Counted from the first letter of the stretch, positions 26,113 through 35,241 are shown. The stretch: 64,000 nt of DNA from Deinococcus peraridilitoris DSM 19664 (GCF_000317835.1 NC_019789.1:1-64000); one strand, 5' to 3'. The notes: a model not told the origin generated them from the sequence alone. Numbers and translations are program-made.

Positions 26113-29100
26113 ATGGGAACCCAGCCTACCAGCATCGCCATCATCTCGGACTTCGTGTTCTACTACTACCCGACGCGCCTCCTCGCCGGCATCCAGTCGG
26201 TTCTGAAGCAACGGGGGATCACAAGTACCATCTACCAAGGTGGCGAACTGCGGTCGGAGGGGCATCTCTACCGGAAAGCCAACGACATCTACCAACTCAT
26301 ACGACGCGAGCAGCACCAGGGACTGATCCTCTTTTCCCAAACGCTCAGTCGCAAAGACACGTCAGATGAACTCCTCCAGTTCATTGAGCCTTTCGCGGAC
26401 CTCCCAATGGTAAGTATCGGCCGCTCCATACCCGGCGTGCCGAGCGTGTCCATCGACAACACTCCTGGAATGCAAGCCTTGATGGAACACCTCATCAAGG
26501 AACGTGATCACCGGAACTTCGCATTTGTCCGCGGGGTTGTCGGGAATCTCGATTCCGACGAGCGCGAGTGGATTTTCAAGGACGCACTCGCCAAGCACCA
26601 ACTGCCCTTCCACCCAGGGTTGATTCTCAACGGGGACTACGACCCGCAACATGCGTACGCCGAAGTCACGCGATTCCTGAGCAGCGGAGCTCAGGTGGAC
26701 GTGATCGTTTCCGCGAACGATGAAATGACCGAAGGAATCACGCGGGCTTTACGCGAGCGGAACCTCCGGATTCCTGAAGATGTCGCCGTTGTCGGGTTCG
26801 ACGACAGTGATGACTTCCGCAGCGCCGTTCCTCCGCTCACGACTGTACGGCAGCCTTTCTTCGAGCAAGGACGCGCAGCTGCCGAGGCGCTCCTCGCCCT
26901 GATCGACCACGGCAGCACTCCTCTCGAGGTGCGCCTCGACACGCAGTTGATCATCCGGCAATCCTGTGGCACGTCATCGAGAACCGCCCTCAAGCCACAG
27001 CACGTAGCGCCGTCCTTGGATACACAAGGGTGGAGTCATGCGCCGCGCGAACAACAGCAAGTGTTCGAATCCCTTTACCAGGCCACACTCGACCCGAGCA
27101 AACGAGCAGAGTTCCTCCTATTCTGGAAGAACAGCATCACTACCTCGCTTCAAGCTCATTCTGACGTTAACTCCTGGTTCGACATCCTGCAGTCCGTCAG
27201 GGAGAAACTCAGACCCACACTGTCCGGAGACACCCGCGCGGATTTCGATGACTTACACGCGTCCGCACTCAGTATGCTGTACAGCGCCCTCAAAGGGACG
27301 CTCACGAGTAGGCGCGCCAGGGAGTCCAGCCGCGCCTACCTGATCAGTCAGATGTCCGCTGCTCCCACATTTGAAGAACTGCTGAAGGGCGTGGACGAGT
27401 ACCTGACGCACTACGGGATGCAGAGTTTCGCGCTGGTCTTCTACGAGCCTTTTGGACCTACCCCGGCGAACGCTGCGCGGGTGGTGCTTGCGCGCGGAAT
27501 GCCGTCTCCGCCTGCCGTGGGGATGTTCAACCCGCGCGGCATGCTCCCTGATGTCATGCGTGCCGAACTGGCTCGCAGGAACCTGATGGTGGCGCCACTT
27601 TACACCTATGACGTGCATTACGGGTATGTGGTCTACGAACGACCAAACCAGGTGTACTTCGATGATGAGACACCGTTACGGACCGTGATCAACGCTTTAG
27701 CGCACTTCAACGAGAGAACGGCGGTGAAGCAGTACGCTCAGAAACTTGAGCATCATTCGGACATCCTGGAACAGGAAGTGAAGGCGCGCACTCGGCAGCT
27801 GGAAGATGAAATTTTGGAGCACCAGATGTTGGCCCGGCGATTGGACCACCAAGCGAACCACGATCCCCTCACGGGACTTCCGAACCGCACCTTCTTTACT
27901 GAACGGCTCGCCTACGCCATTAGACAAGCGGAGGTGAGCGGCTACTTCACCTCGTTACTCTTCGTGGACCTTGATGATTTCAAAGGCATAAATGACACCC
28001 TCGGGCATGACGTGGGGGACAAGGTACTCATCACCGTCGCGCAGCGCCTGCAGGGCTGTGTACGCCAAGAGGACTTGGTCGCCCGCGTCGGAGGCGACGA
28101 GTTCACGGTGATCCTTCCGTTGTCCGGGGTGGGCGAGGCGACCGCCGTCGCGCAGCGGATACTCTCCGCGTTCGCTGTGCCGTTCGAGGTGGGAAACCGT
28201 CAGTTTTATCTGGGCGCTTCCATCGGCATCAGCGTCTCCCAGGAAGCTGGGCTGAATGCTGGTACACTGCAACGGCACGCGGACATGGCGATGTACCGAG
28301 CAAAGCATCGCAAGACCGGGTACGAGGTCTTCGAACCGGACATGAACCGGCGTACTCTTGAACGCCTGCAACTGGCCAGTGACCTCCGCAGGGCCGTTGA
28401 ACGGCAGGAACTCGAACTGCATTACCAACCGCAAGTGCGGTTGCGTGACGGTGAGTTGATCGGTGTGGAAGCTTTACTGCGTTGGCGCCACCCTGAACGC
28501 GGCATGATTTCCCCTGCGCAGTTCATCCCCCTCGCAGAGGAAACGGGATTGATCGTGCCGCTTGGAGCGTGGGTGCTGCAAGAGGCGTGCCGACAAGGCG
28601 TGGAGTGGGCAAATCAGGGGCACGCTTCCTTCCGGATAGCTGTAAACGTCTCCGCGCTGCAATTCGAACGGGATGACTTCGTGAGCACAGTTTCTGCATC
28701 CCTCGCTTCGACGGGCTTCGCTTCTGAGCGCCTGGAGTTGGAGCTCACCGAAAGTATCGTGATGCGCGACGTGCGCGAAACCACGATCCGGATGGAACAC
28801 CTTCGTCAGCTTGGGGTGTCTATCGCAGTCGATGACTTCGGCACGGGTTACTCGAGCTTGAGTTACCTGCAACGCCTGCCATTGAACGTCCTGAAGATCG
28901 ATCGTTCGTTCGTACAGAACTTGAGGGACGCAGAGAACGCTCTTCCGGTAGTGAAAGCCATCGTTGGACTCGCCAATCACCTCGGCTTGAGTACCCTTGC
29001 GGAAGGTGTCGAGACGGACAGCGAGTTGCAGCTGCTGCTGGACGTGGGCTGCGATTTCGCGCAAGGGTACCACTTTGCGCGGCCATTACCACCAGGGGAA

Positions 29101-29154
29101 ATACTCGCTTTTTTAGAGCAACAAGCGCGGAAAATGATTGAACGGCACCATTGA
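26113..29154 (+). CDS. LacI-type sensor plus GGDEF-EAL cyclic-di-GMP protein
   Basis: About 1013 residues. The N-terminal 280 form a LacI/GalR-type ligand-binding fold (SIAIISDFVFYYYPTRLLAG, VIVSANDEMTEGITRALRER, IPEDVAVVGFDDS) but no HTH precedes it. A 240-residue linker, a coiled coil (LEHHSDILEQEVKARTRQLE), an intact GGDEF domain (VGGDEF near 660) and an intact EAL domain (EALLRWRHP near 786, DDFGTGYSS) follow. It has no signal peptide or TM, so it would sense a cytoplasmic sugar-like ligand and control c-di-GMP. Start uncertain: ATG 26113 or GTG 26074. The IS1 end lies just upstream. Confidence 0.85.
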   Translation: MGTQPTSIAIISDFVFYYYPTRLLAGIQSVLKQRGITSTIYQGGELRSEGHLYRKANDIYQLIRREQHQGLILFSQTLSRKDTSDELLQFIEPFADLPMVSIGRSIPGVPSVSIDNTPGMQALMEHLIKERDHRNFAFVRGVVGNLDSDEREWIFKDALAKHQLPFHPGLILNGDYDPQHAYAEVTRFLSSGAQVDVIVSANDEMTEGITRALRERNLRIPEDVAVVGFDDSDDFRSAVPPLTTVRQPFFEQGRAAAEALLALIDHGSTPLEVRLDTQLIIRQSCGTSSRTALKPQHVAPSLDTQGWSHAPREQQQVFESLYQATLDPSKRAEFLLFWKNSITTSLQAHSDVNSWFDILQSVREKLRPTLSGDTRADFDDLHASALSMLYSALKGTLTSRRARESSRAYLISQMSAAPTFEELLKGVDEYLTHYGMQSFALVFYEPFGPTPANAARVVLARGMPSPPAVGMFNPRGMLPDVMRAELARRNLMVAPLYTYDVHYGYVVYERPNQVYFDDETPLRTVINALAHFNERTAVKQYAQKLEHHSDILEQEVKARTRQLEDEILEHQMLARRLDHQANHDPLTGLPNRTFFTERLAYAIRQAEVSGYFTSLLFVDLDDFKGINDTLGHDVGDKVLITVAQRLQGCVRQEDLVARVGGDEFTVILPLSGVGEATAVAQRILSAFAVPFEVGNRQFYLGASIGISVSQEAGLNAGTLQRHADMAMYRAKHRKTGYEVFEPDMNRRTLERLQLASDLRRAVERQELELHYQPQVRLRDGELIGVEALLRWRHPERGMISPAQFIPLAEETGLIVPLGAWVLQEACRQGVEWANQGHASFRIAVNVSALQFERDDFVSTVSASLASTGFASERLELELTESIVMRDVRETTIRMEHLRQLGVSIAVDDFGTGYSSLSYLQRLPLNVLKIDRSFVQNLRDAENALPVVKAIVGLANHLGLSTLAEGVETDSELQLLLDVGCDFAQGYHFARPLPPGEILAFLEQQARKMIERHH

Positions 29155-29571
29155 AGAGTCCGGGGTAAGTCGGGCAGTTGCTCCAGACTTCACCAATCTA
29201 ATTTCATTTGAAATGGGTGTGATGGCTTGGAGCTTCCGGTGATGATCCTGATGGGGTTATGGCTGTTAGTGGTTAGTCCGCAAGTGAGAGCCATCAGCTG
29301 CTGTGATAGGACTGGCAGAGCGCCTCGTACGTCAGCACGAACGCGCACCCCAACTGAGCGATAGCGATTCAGCTCCTTGAGCTTTTGCACTCGGACTGAT
29401 TTTGCTCCTGCTTTGAAGTTCACCTTTGGATTGCTGAATTGAAGGACGACGCTGAGGAGGGCGCTCAAGAATACCTCCGTTCGAGCGGTCGCCAGGAATG
29501 AACTTCAGGCTGTTTACGTGGCTGTATGACAGCTACCAGCGCCCGATGCCGCGCTTGAGGTTGTCATCAGA
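29155..29571. other. Intergenic gap next to recombinase scar
   Basis: No confident gene. A minus frame at 29190-29468 reads somewhat protein-like residues but has no recognisable family and no ribosome site. Confidence 0.3.
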
Positions 29572-29799
29572 TCATTTGGCGTAAATGCGTGTGGTTTCGA
29601 GGGTGCTGTGTCCCAGGTGCCGTGCAGCGTCGTCCAGGCTGAAGCCTTCCCGAACGAGGCGGGTGCCAGCGTGGTGCCGCAGGGCGTGGAAGCCTTTGTA
29701 ACTGACGCCGGCACGGCGGCATACAATGCCGTAGTCGAAAGCTTCTTCGCCTGCTCGAAGCGGGAGGAAACGGATGGCGCTGACTATGCGTCCCGGCAT
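29572..29799 (-). pseudogene. Tyrosine recombinase C-terminal fragment
   Basis: The last 50 residues carry the catalytic box of phage/Xer integrases: [16 protein letters not shown] (H-x-x-R), [16 protein letters not shown] (His, and the nucleophile Tyr). The N-terminal core-binding domain and first Arg are absent. The sequence breaks at about 29800, where an IS3 remnant on the other strand begins. Confidence 0.65.
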
Positions 29800-29813
29800 G
29801 TTGCGCAGCAGCG

Positions 29814-29930
29814 GATTTTGTCTTTCTGGAGGTTTGGTACAACCGCCAACGCCGCCACTCCACGCTTGGTTATCTCAGCCCAGTGGAATTTGAAGCCCTC
29901 CATCTTGCCAAGCAGCTGGCCGCCGCTTAA
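29814..29930 (+). pseudogene. IS3-family OrfB 3' remnant
   Basis: Reads [20 protein letters not shown] then SPVEFEALHLAKQLAAA and stop, the standard C-terminus of IS3-type OrfB. The remainder of the element is missing. Confidence 0.7.
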
Positions 29931-29960
29931 CCTCAAGTGCGCAAAACCGGTACAACCTCA

Positions 29961-31799
29961 TCAGGAGTCTGGCAGCGAAAACGAGAACGCCGCGCCCTGA
30001 CCTGGCTGGCTGTGCGCCCACACCCTTCCCCCATGGCGTTCCACAATCCTCCGTACGTTCGCCAGCCCAATTCCCGTTCCTTCAAACTCATCGGCCCGGT
30101 GGAGACGCTGAAACACCCCGAACAGCTTATCGGCATACTTCGGATCAAAACCAACCCCGTTATCGCGGACCGTCACCACCACAGCCTCCGCGCCTTCCTC
30201 CGCCCGCACTTCGATGACAGCACGGTCACGCTTCCCTGAGTACTTCAAAGCGTTCGAGAGCAGGTTGGTCATCACGGCCTTCAGCAGCGCCTTGTCCCCG
30301 CGAACCACAGGCAGGACAGACACCCTCCAATCGACATCACGACCCACCATGTCAGGTTCGAGTTCAAGGATCACGGTTTCCACCAACTCATTCAGGTCGA
30401 CTGCCGTGACGTTCAACTGCTCCCGACTGAGACGCGAGAAGGCGAGCAGGTCGTCAATCAGCTGGTTCATGCGAATGGTGGAAGAGCGAATAACACTCAG
30501 GTACCGACGGGCTGTACCGTCATCGGTTTCCCCGAGGCGCTTTTCGAGCATCTCGGCGAATCCACTCACGTGCCGGAGTGGGGTGCGCAGATCATGCGAG
30601 ACCGAATACGAAAAAGCGTCGAGTTCCTCATTGATGCGTTCGAGCTCTTCGGTACGCTGCGCGACGCGTTGTTCCAGCGTGGCATTCAGCTCCTGCATCT
30701 CCTGTCGTTGCCGGTCGCGCTCGTCGAGCAGCTCACGCAAGGCCAGCGAAAGCACCGCCGCTTCGGTGTAATGCCTCGTGACTGGAATCTGTACGCCTTC
30801 CCCGGAACGCAGGCGGTTCGCTGCCACGGACATAAGGCGTAAAGGGCGCGCCAGGTAGCCCGCGGCGAGGACGCCAAGCAGCGTGAAGGCCACGGCAGCG
30901 AGGATCCCCAGGAGGACAATTCGCTGCTGGAGCGCCCGGACGGGCGCGAGGGCGGTCTGCTTGTTTTCTCGGACGAGGACCTGCCAGCCGAGACCTGGAT
31001 AATCCAAGTGGCCACGTGTGGCGCTATGCCCAACCAGGTACTCCTGGCCGTCCAGCCGCTCCACAGCGTCAGCCGTCCACCGGTCACCGGACCCTGGTGG
31101 CTGAGGGTAAGCGCGTCCGACCAGTGCTGACGGTCCGAGAAGCACCGTGCCATCCTGAGCGAGGACCAGCGCTTCGACGTGATGTTCTCTCGGGGTGGAC
31201 TCCAGCAGGGCCCGCTGGGCGTTCTGCGCCCAGGACCAGCTGAGGTGAGAGCCGAGCACACCCACGAAGCGGCCTTGCAGGTCGTATACGGGTGTGCTGA
31301 CATCCACGAAGCGAGGTGGAGAGCCGTCATGGCTGGCAATGTGTTTGGCGAGCAGCAACGCTTCGTGCACGTCACTCACGCTGGCGCGTTGTTTTCCTTG
31401 CTGGAACCAGGGTCGGGCGGAGACGTTCGCTCCTTCGAGCAGCGCGCCGGTCGCGACACGGACTCGACCGTCGGGATCGGTCAAACCAATCCAGGCGTAC
31501 GCAGGGTAAGTGACCTGCAGTTTATCGAGCAGGGCACGCTGGAACCTTGGATTCGCGGAGGGTTGACGGATGACTTCGAGGGTACTGATGACTTGCAGTT
31601 CGCGGTAGCGTTCGTGCATTCCGCGGTCGAGCGTCAAGCTGAGCTGGTACGCGAGTTGCTTCAGGGAGTTGTGGACGTCCTGCTCGACTTGCCGGGCGGC
31701 AAGGGTTCCCACGGCTGCGGAAAGGAGGAAGGTGAGGAGCAGCGTGATCAAGGCGATGGTGAGCGCCAGGTGCGTCTGGAGGGGAGCGAGTTTCGGCAT
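29961..31799 (-). CDS. Orphan sensor histidine kinase with extracellular sensor domain
   Basis: A 612-residue kinase. TM1 (about 10-32) is followed by a large extracytoplasmic dCACHE-like domain (TLDRGMHERYRELQVI to GWQVLVRENKQ), TM2 (about 295-315), HAMP (RPLRLMSVAANRLRSGE), a coiled coil, HisKA with His near 402 (FSYSVSHDLRTPLRHVSGF), then HATPase_c with NLLSNALKYS, VRDNGVGFD, FGVFQRLH and GTGIGLA. All ATP-site boxes are intact. Start MPKLAPLQTHL at 31799. No response regulator adjoins it, so its partner lies elsewhere. Confidence 0.88.
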   Translation of the reverse strand: MPKLAPLQTHLALTIALITLLLTFLLSAAVGTLAARQVEQDVHNSLKQLAYQLSLTLDRGMHERYRELQVISTLEVIRQPSANPRFQRALLDKLQVTYPAYAWIGLTDPDGRVRVATGALLEGANVSARPWFQQGKQRASVSDVHEALLLAKHIASHDGSPPRFVDVSTPVYDLQGRFVGVLGSHLSWSWAQNAQRALLESTPREHHVEALVLAQDGTVLLGPSALVGRAYPQPPGSGDRWTADAVERLDGQEYLVGHSATRGHLDYPGLGWQVLVRENKQTALAPVRALQQRIVLLGILAAVAFTLLGVLAAGYLARPLRLMSVAANRLRSGEGVQIPVTRHYTEAAVLSLALRELLDERDRQRQEMQELNATLEQRVAQRTEELERINEELDAFSYSVSHDLRTPLRHVSGFAEMLEKRLGETDDGTARRYLSVIRSSTIRMNQLIDDLLAFSRLSREQLNVTAVDLNELVETVILELEPDMVGRDVDWRVSVLPVVRGDKALLKAVMTNLLSNALKYSGKRDRAVIEVRAEEGAEAVVVTVRDNGVGFDPKYADKLFGVFQRLHRADEFEGTGIGLANVRRIVERHGGRVWAHSQPGQGAAFSFSLPDS

Positions 31800-31878
31800 G
31801 AACGTTGGGCTCCGTCGGGCTGCGTTGAGGCTGAATTTAAGGAGGTGTACGGGCGTTTGTGGGCCGGGGGTCCGGGAG

Positions 31879-32105
31879 TCACCGGACGGGCACGCGCCCT
31901 TCGAAGACAATCGTAAACACGTTTAGCGCTGATCGCCAATCCTTCACGGGCATCGACCACTCGCTCGACGCTCGTTGAATCGCCAGGAACAGCACCTTCA
32001 AAGCGCTTTCCTCATTCGGGAACGACCCCCTGGTCTTGGTGACCTTGCGCAGCTGAAAATTCAAGGACTCGATGGCCTGATTACAAACGACATTTTCTGT
32101 TTTGT
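31879..32105 (-). pseudogene. IS256-family transposase C-terminal fragment
   Basis: The frame reads NQAIESLNFQLRKVTKTRGS, FPNEESALKVLFLAIQRA and IVFEGRVPVR before the stop, which is the end of IS256-type Mutator transposases with the catalytic Glu (IES). Upstream similarity ends near 32105, next to the recombinase gene on the other strand. Confidence 0.7.
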
Positions 32106-32173
32106 TCGGCCTGCCCGCCTCAAGTTGCGCGCCTGGCAGCCGGCAAGAAGAAGATCGACACAAGGAGGTGGTT

Positions 32174-32374
32174 ATGCCACGCCAAGCGTCGATCAAGCAG
32201 CCCATCCAGATCCAACGGACCATTGTCGAGCACCCCGACCTGCGGAAACTCGACCGGGCCTATCAGTTCCTGACGCAGTGGGCAACCCAGCCTCCCCAAC
32301 GGGAGGTCAATGATGCGAGTAGCCCTGTACGCCCGAGTGTCAAGCAGCCGCCAAGTCCAGACGCAGACCATTGA
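32174..32374 (+). CDS. Small ORF upstream of recombinase
   Basis: 66 residues (MPRQASIKQPIQIQRTIVEH, PDLRKLDRAYQFLTQWA). A strong AGGAGG lies 5 bases before the ATG, and its 3' part overlaps the recombinase start. It is hydrophilic. Small proteins at this position accompany some serine recombinases, but the role is not known. Confidence 0.5.
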   Translation: MPRQASIKQPIQIQRTIVEHPDLRKLDRAYQFLTQWATQPPQREVNDASSPVRPSVKQPPSPDADH

Positions 32375-32537
32375 ACAGCAACTCGAACGCCTTCAGAACA
32401 CAGCGAACGAGCGCGGCCACCATGTCGACGCCGACCACATCTTCCGTGACGATGGACTGAGCGGCGCCCGCCTCAACCGCCCTGGCCTCGATCGGTTACG
32501 TGACCGCGTCACACAGCACGACGTGGACCTCGTGCTC
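32313..32537 (+). pseudogene. Serine recombinase N-terminal fragment
   Basis: MRVALYARVSSSRQVQTQTI has the catalytic Ser of resolvase/invertase enzymes (ARVSS), followed by EQQLERLQN and DDGLSGARLNRPGLDRLRD. The gene stops at 32538, where an IS3 element begins, so most of the catalytic and all of the DNA-binding domains are lost. Confidence 0.75.
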
Positions 32538-32563
32538 TGAAGTTGCAAGGGTTTGGTGGAGGG

Positions 32564-33483
32564 TCAGTTCATGCTGAGGGCTTGCTCCTCGAAGGCCACC
32601 GGCGAGCGGTAGCCGAGCGATGAATGACGACGTAGCCGGTTATAAAACACCTCAATCCACTCGAACACCTCACTGCGCGTCTGGGCGCGAGTTCCACGGG
32701 CCTGCCGAAGATCAAGTTCCGTCTTCAAGGTGGCGAAAAAGCTTTCCTGCACAGCATTATCCCAACACTCCCCTTTGTTGCTCATGCTCTGCACGGCTGC
32801 CAAGCGCTCCAAGGCTTGCCAGTACGCGTCGCTGGCGTATTGACTCCCCCGGTCGAGTGGTGGAGCAACCCTGCCCCAGGGTTCCTCCGCTGTCTGGCCA
32901 TGTTGAGCGCGTCGATGACCAGCGGCGTGTGGAGACGCTCGTTCAGAGACCAACCGACAATTCGCCTTGAGTACAGATCCATCACGGTGGCCAAATACAA
33001 CCAGCTCTCTGTCGTGGGAAGGTAGGTGATGTCCGTCACCCACTTCTGGTTCGGGCCGTTCGCCTTGAAATCGCGGTCCAACACGTTCTCCGCGACTGGG
33101 TGGGTGTGTTTTGACTTCGTGGTGGTGCGGAACTTTCGCTTGCAGCGAACCTGGAGTTTGGCTGCCTTCATCAGGCGCCCGATTCGTTGGCGGCTGACCA
33201 TGAGTCCCTCTTCGGCCAGGTCTTCCTTGATCCGGGGTGTCCCGTACGTTTCCCGGCTCCGCTGATGGTAAGTGATGATTTTTGCCGTCAATACACGGTC
33301 TTTTTGCACTCGATTGCACTCCGGCCTTCTCCGCCAGGCGTAATAGCCGCTCAGACTGACCTCCAGCACCTCGCACATCAGTTCCACTGGGAACGCCTCC
33401 TGGTGCTGATGGATAAACGCAAAGATCAGCTTTGTTTGGCGAAGAAGCGGGCAGGCGTCCAGGGGGGCGTCCGTTCTGCCCAA
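32564..33483 (-). pseudogene. IS3-family transposase OrfB, frameshifted
   Basis: The first part (33483 to about 32855) reads LIFAFIHQHQEAFPVELMCE, VSLSGYYAWRRRPECN, WVTDITYLPTTESWLYLATV and VMDLYSRRIVGWS. A shift near 32855 then moves into DRGSQYASDAYWQALE, NAVQESFFATLKTELD and RLRRHSSLGYRSPVAFE. All three DDE residues exist but not in one frame. Confidence 0.75.
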
Positions 33484-33775
33484 GACAGGCCAGTGCTTTT
33501 TTCAGGATGTCCCGTTCCTGACGGGTGATTTCCAGCTCACGTTCGAGCTGCTTGGTCCGGGCTTCCTGTTCAGAAAGAGCCATGACACCACGCCCTGTGA
33601 ACGCCGGGCGTCCTGTAGCAGCCTGGGTCTCCTGCTGCTTTTTCCAGCGGGCCACGTAATTCGGGGGAACACCCAGGTCGCGGGCGATCTCGGCACAGCT
33701 TTTCCCTGTAGTTTGAACCAGTCGGACGGCTTCCTGCTTGAACTCGGCTGTGTACTGCTGCTTCGGGGTTACCAT
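33480..33775 (-). CDS. IS3-family transposase OrfA
   Basis: MVTPKQQYTAEFKQEAVRLV, HTH (CAEIARDLGVPPNYVARWKK) and a zipper ending at ITRQERDILKKALA. The usual stop after this point is missing because the frame stays open through orfB in the wrong register, so an indel near 33490 is likely. Related to the broken OrfA at 12379. Confidence 0.65.
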
Positions 33776-33833
33776 ATCCGTCTCCAGTGTGGATCACACT
33801 GAACTTCCCCTCCACAAAACCCTAGCAAGACCA

Positions 33834-34151
33834 GCCGGCGAGTATTTTCACGGTGGTGCTTTTCCCGGCGCCGTTCGGGCCGAGGTACGCGACGCTCTCG
33901 CCCGGCTGGATGCTGAAGGTCACGTCTTTCACGGCGTGCACCATGCGATACTCGGGGTTGAGCAGATCCCTGAAGGCTCCACCCAGCCCCGGGCGTTTCT
34001 TGGGAACGCGGTAGGTGCGCTTCAGGTGCTCGGCGTGAATGATCGGGGAGCTCAAGGGCTCGTCCTCCACCTGGATGGTCGGCTCGGCATCATCGGAGTG
34101 TCTCATTCGCTGATTTGCTCCAGGGTGCGGGAAACGCAGGGGTTTGTTCAC
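33834..34151 (-). pseudogene. ABC transporter ATP-binding protein, truncated by IS3
   Basis: The N-terminal 105 residues of a NatA-like ATPase: [39 protein letters not shown] and Walker [17 protein letters not shown]. The frame then enters the IS3 end at 33833. Signature and Walker B are gone. The start is GTG at 34151 with AGGAGGAG 5 bases upstream. It has its own MerR-type promoter (34185-34216), so an exporter was once part of the metal regulon. Confidence 0.8.
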
Positions 34152-34184
34152 GGGTGCTCCTCCTGTGACGCGGCGCACACCGAC

Positions 34185-34216
34185 ACGCTACACCTTCCAG
34201 TAAAGTGGAAAGTCAA
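34185..34216 (-). promoter_or_regulatory. MerR-type promoter 1 (truncated ABC gene, shared with merR)
   Basis: On the minus strand TTGACT, a 20-base spacer and TAGCGT. The spacer holds the dyad TTCCACTTTACTGGAA. The overlong spacer with a central dyad is the hallmark of MerR-activated promoters. On the plus strand TAAAGT within the same dyad could be the -10 of merR, implying autoregulation. Confidence 0.7.
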
Positions 34217-34242
34217 GAGGCTTGCATCCCAGGGAGGACAGC

Positions 34243-34725
34243 ATGAGCACCACACGACCAGAATGCCTGCGCATCGGGGAACTCGCCCGCGAATTCCACC
34301 TGAACCCGAAAACCATCCGCTACTACGAGGACATCGGCCTGCTGCCCACACCCGAGCGCAGCAAGGGCGGCTTCCGCCTGTACGGCCACGCCGACCGTGA
34401 ACGCCTGATCTTCATCAACAAAGCCAAAGCGATCGGACTCAGCCTGGAGGAAATTGCCGAGCTGCTCTCGGTGCGCAAGTCCGGTGGCAAGCCCTGTAAG
34501 CACCTGCTCGGCCTGCTCGACCATAAAGTAAAACTCCTCGACCATCAGATCCGCACCATGACCGAGTTCCGCCACGAGCTGATCCGCCTGCGTGACGAGA
34601 GCGTCATCGCCGACGAATGCGACGGGAAAATCTGCGCCATCGTGGAGCGCTACGAAGCCCCGCGAGGAAATGACGGCGTGAGCAGCCATGAGCGGGCTTT
34701 GTTGAACTTCAATCGCGAGTCTTAA
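34243..34725 (+). CDS. MerR-family metal-responsive regulator
   Basis: 160 residues. Winged HTH (LRIGELAREFHLNPKTIRYY, GFRLYGHADRERLIFI), long dimer helix, then metal loop ECDGKICAIVE with Cys126 and Cys131, plus Cys85 in GKPCKHLLGLLD. Cys85 aligns with the Cys that divalent-ion sensors (MerR, ZntR) have and Cu(I)-sensing CueR replaces by Ser. The ATG at 34243 has GGGAGGA upstream. It probably controls the five dyad promoters around it. The targets look copper-related, so the metal is uncertain. Confidence 0.85.
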   Translation: MSTTRPECLRIGELAREFHLNPKTIRYYEDIGLLPTPERSKGGFRLYGHADRERLIFINKAKAIGLSLEEIAELLSVRKSGGKPCKHLLGLLDHKVKLLDHQIRTMTEFRHELIRLRDESVIADECDGKICAIVERYEAPRGNDGVSSHERALLNFNRES

Positions 34726-34737
34726 CGTTCCCTCAAC

Positions 34738-34769
34738 TTGACCTTCCATTCGAATGGAAGGGGTAAGTT
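34738..34769 (+). promoter_or_regulatory. MerR-type promoter 2 (copper-storage gene)
   Basis: TTGACC, a 20-base spacer and TAAGTT. The spacer region contains the perfect palindrome CCTTCCATTCGAATGGAAGG (34742-34761), the best copy of the motif. Confidence 0.8.
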
Positions 34770-34855
34770 CAGGCCGGCCGTGAGGTACGCGGCCGGCCAA
34801 CCTGTTGTCAGGAGGTTGACCGACAGCCCCTCAATCACATCCACAGGAGGACCCA

Positions 34856-35191
34856 ATGACGAACCAAGCAACGATGGAACAGTGCATCCAGGAGTGCTAC
34901 AACGTCGCGCAGCTCGCCACCCGCTGCGCCGAACACTGCCTTGAGGCGCAGAACGTGCAGGACATGAAAGCCTGCATCCGCCTCTGCCATGACTCCGCGG
35001 CGATCACGACCGCCTGCGCGGAAATGATGATCCGCGGCTCCCAGTTCGCTCCTCGCGCCTGCGGCGTCTGCGCCGAAGTGTGTGACGCCTGCGCTGAGCA
35101 GTGCGAGCGCATGGGTGACGACGACATCATGCGCCAGTGCGCCGAGGCCTGCCGTCGCTGCGCCGACCTTTGCCGTCAGATGGCCGCGTAA
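34856..35191 (+). CDS. Four-helix Cys-rich copper-storage-like protein (Csp/DUF326)
   Basis: 111 residues with 16 Cys, mostly spaced i, i+3/4 along helices (C10, C14, C24, C28, C40, C44, C54, C69, C72, C76, C79, C83, C95, C99, C102, C106), as in Csp3-type four-helix bundles that hold many Cu(I) ions. There is no signal peptide, so it is cytosolic. A ribosome site GGAGG lies before the ATG. Driven by the best MerR-type promoter. Confidence 0.85.
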   Translation: MTNQATMEQCIQECYNVAQLATRCAEHCLEAQNVQDMKACIRLCHDSAAITTACAEMMIRGSQFAPRACGVCAEVCDACAEQCERMGDDDIMRQCAEACRRCADLCRQMAA

Positions 35192-35211
35192 GTCACGCCG
35201 CCTCAAGCGCT

Positions 35212-35241
35212 CCCAGGAGTTTCCCGTGTGGAACTCCTGGG
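35212..35241. terminator. Bidirectional terminator
   Basis: CCCAGGAGTT and its complement form a perfect 10-bp stem with a 10-base loop between two convergent genes of the metal regulon. Confidence 0.65.

Larger units (their letters stand above)
32538..33833 (-). mobile_element. IS3-family element, about 1296 bp
   Basis: The ends TGAAGTTGCAAGGGTTTGGT (left) and TGGTCTTGCTAGGGTTTTGT (right, complement) are imperfect inverted repeats continuing through GTGGAGGG and AGTTCA. They enclose orfA and orfB. The left flank is a recombinase gene and the right flank an ABC ATPase gene, both cut, with no target duplication. An adjacent deletion is implied. Confidence 0.8.
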
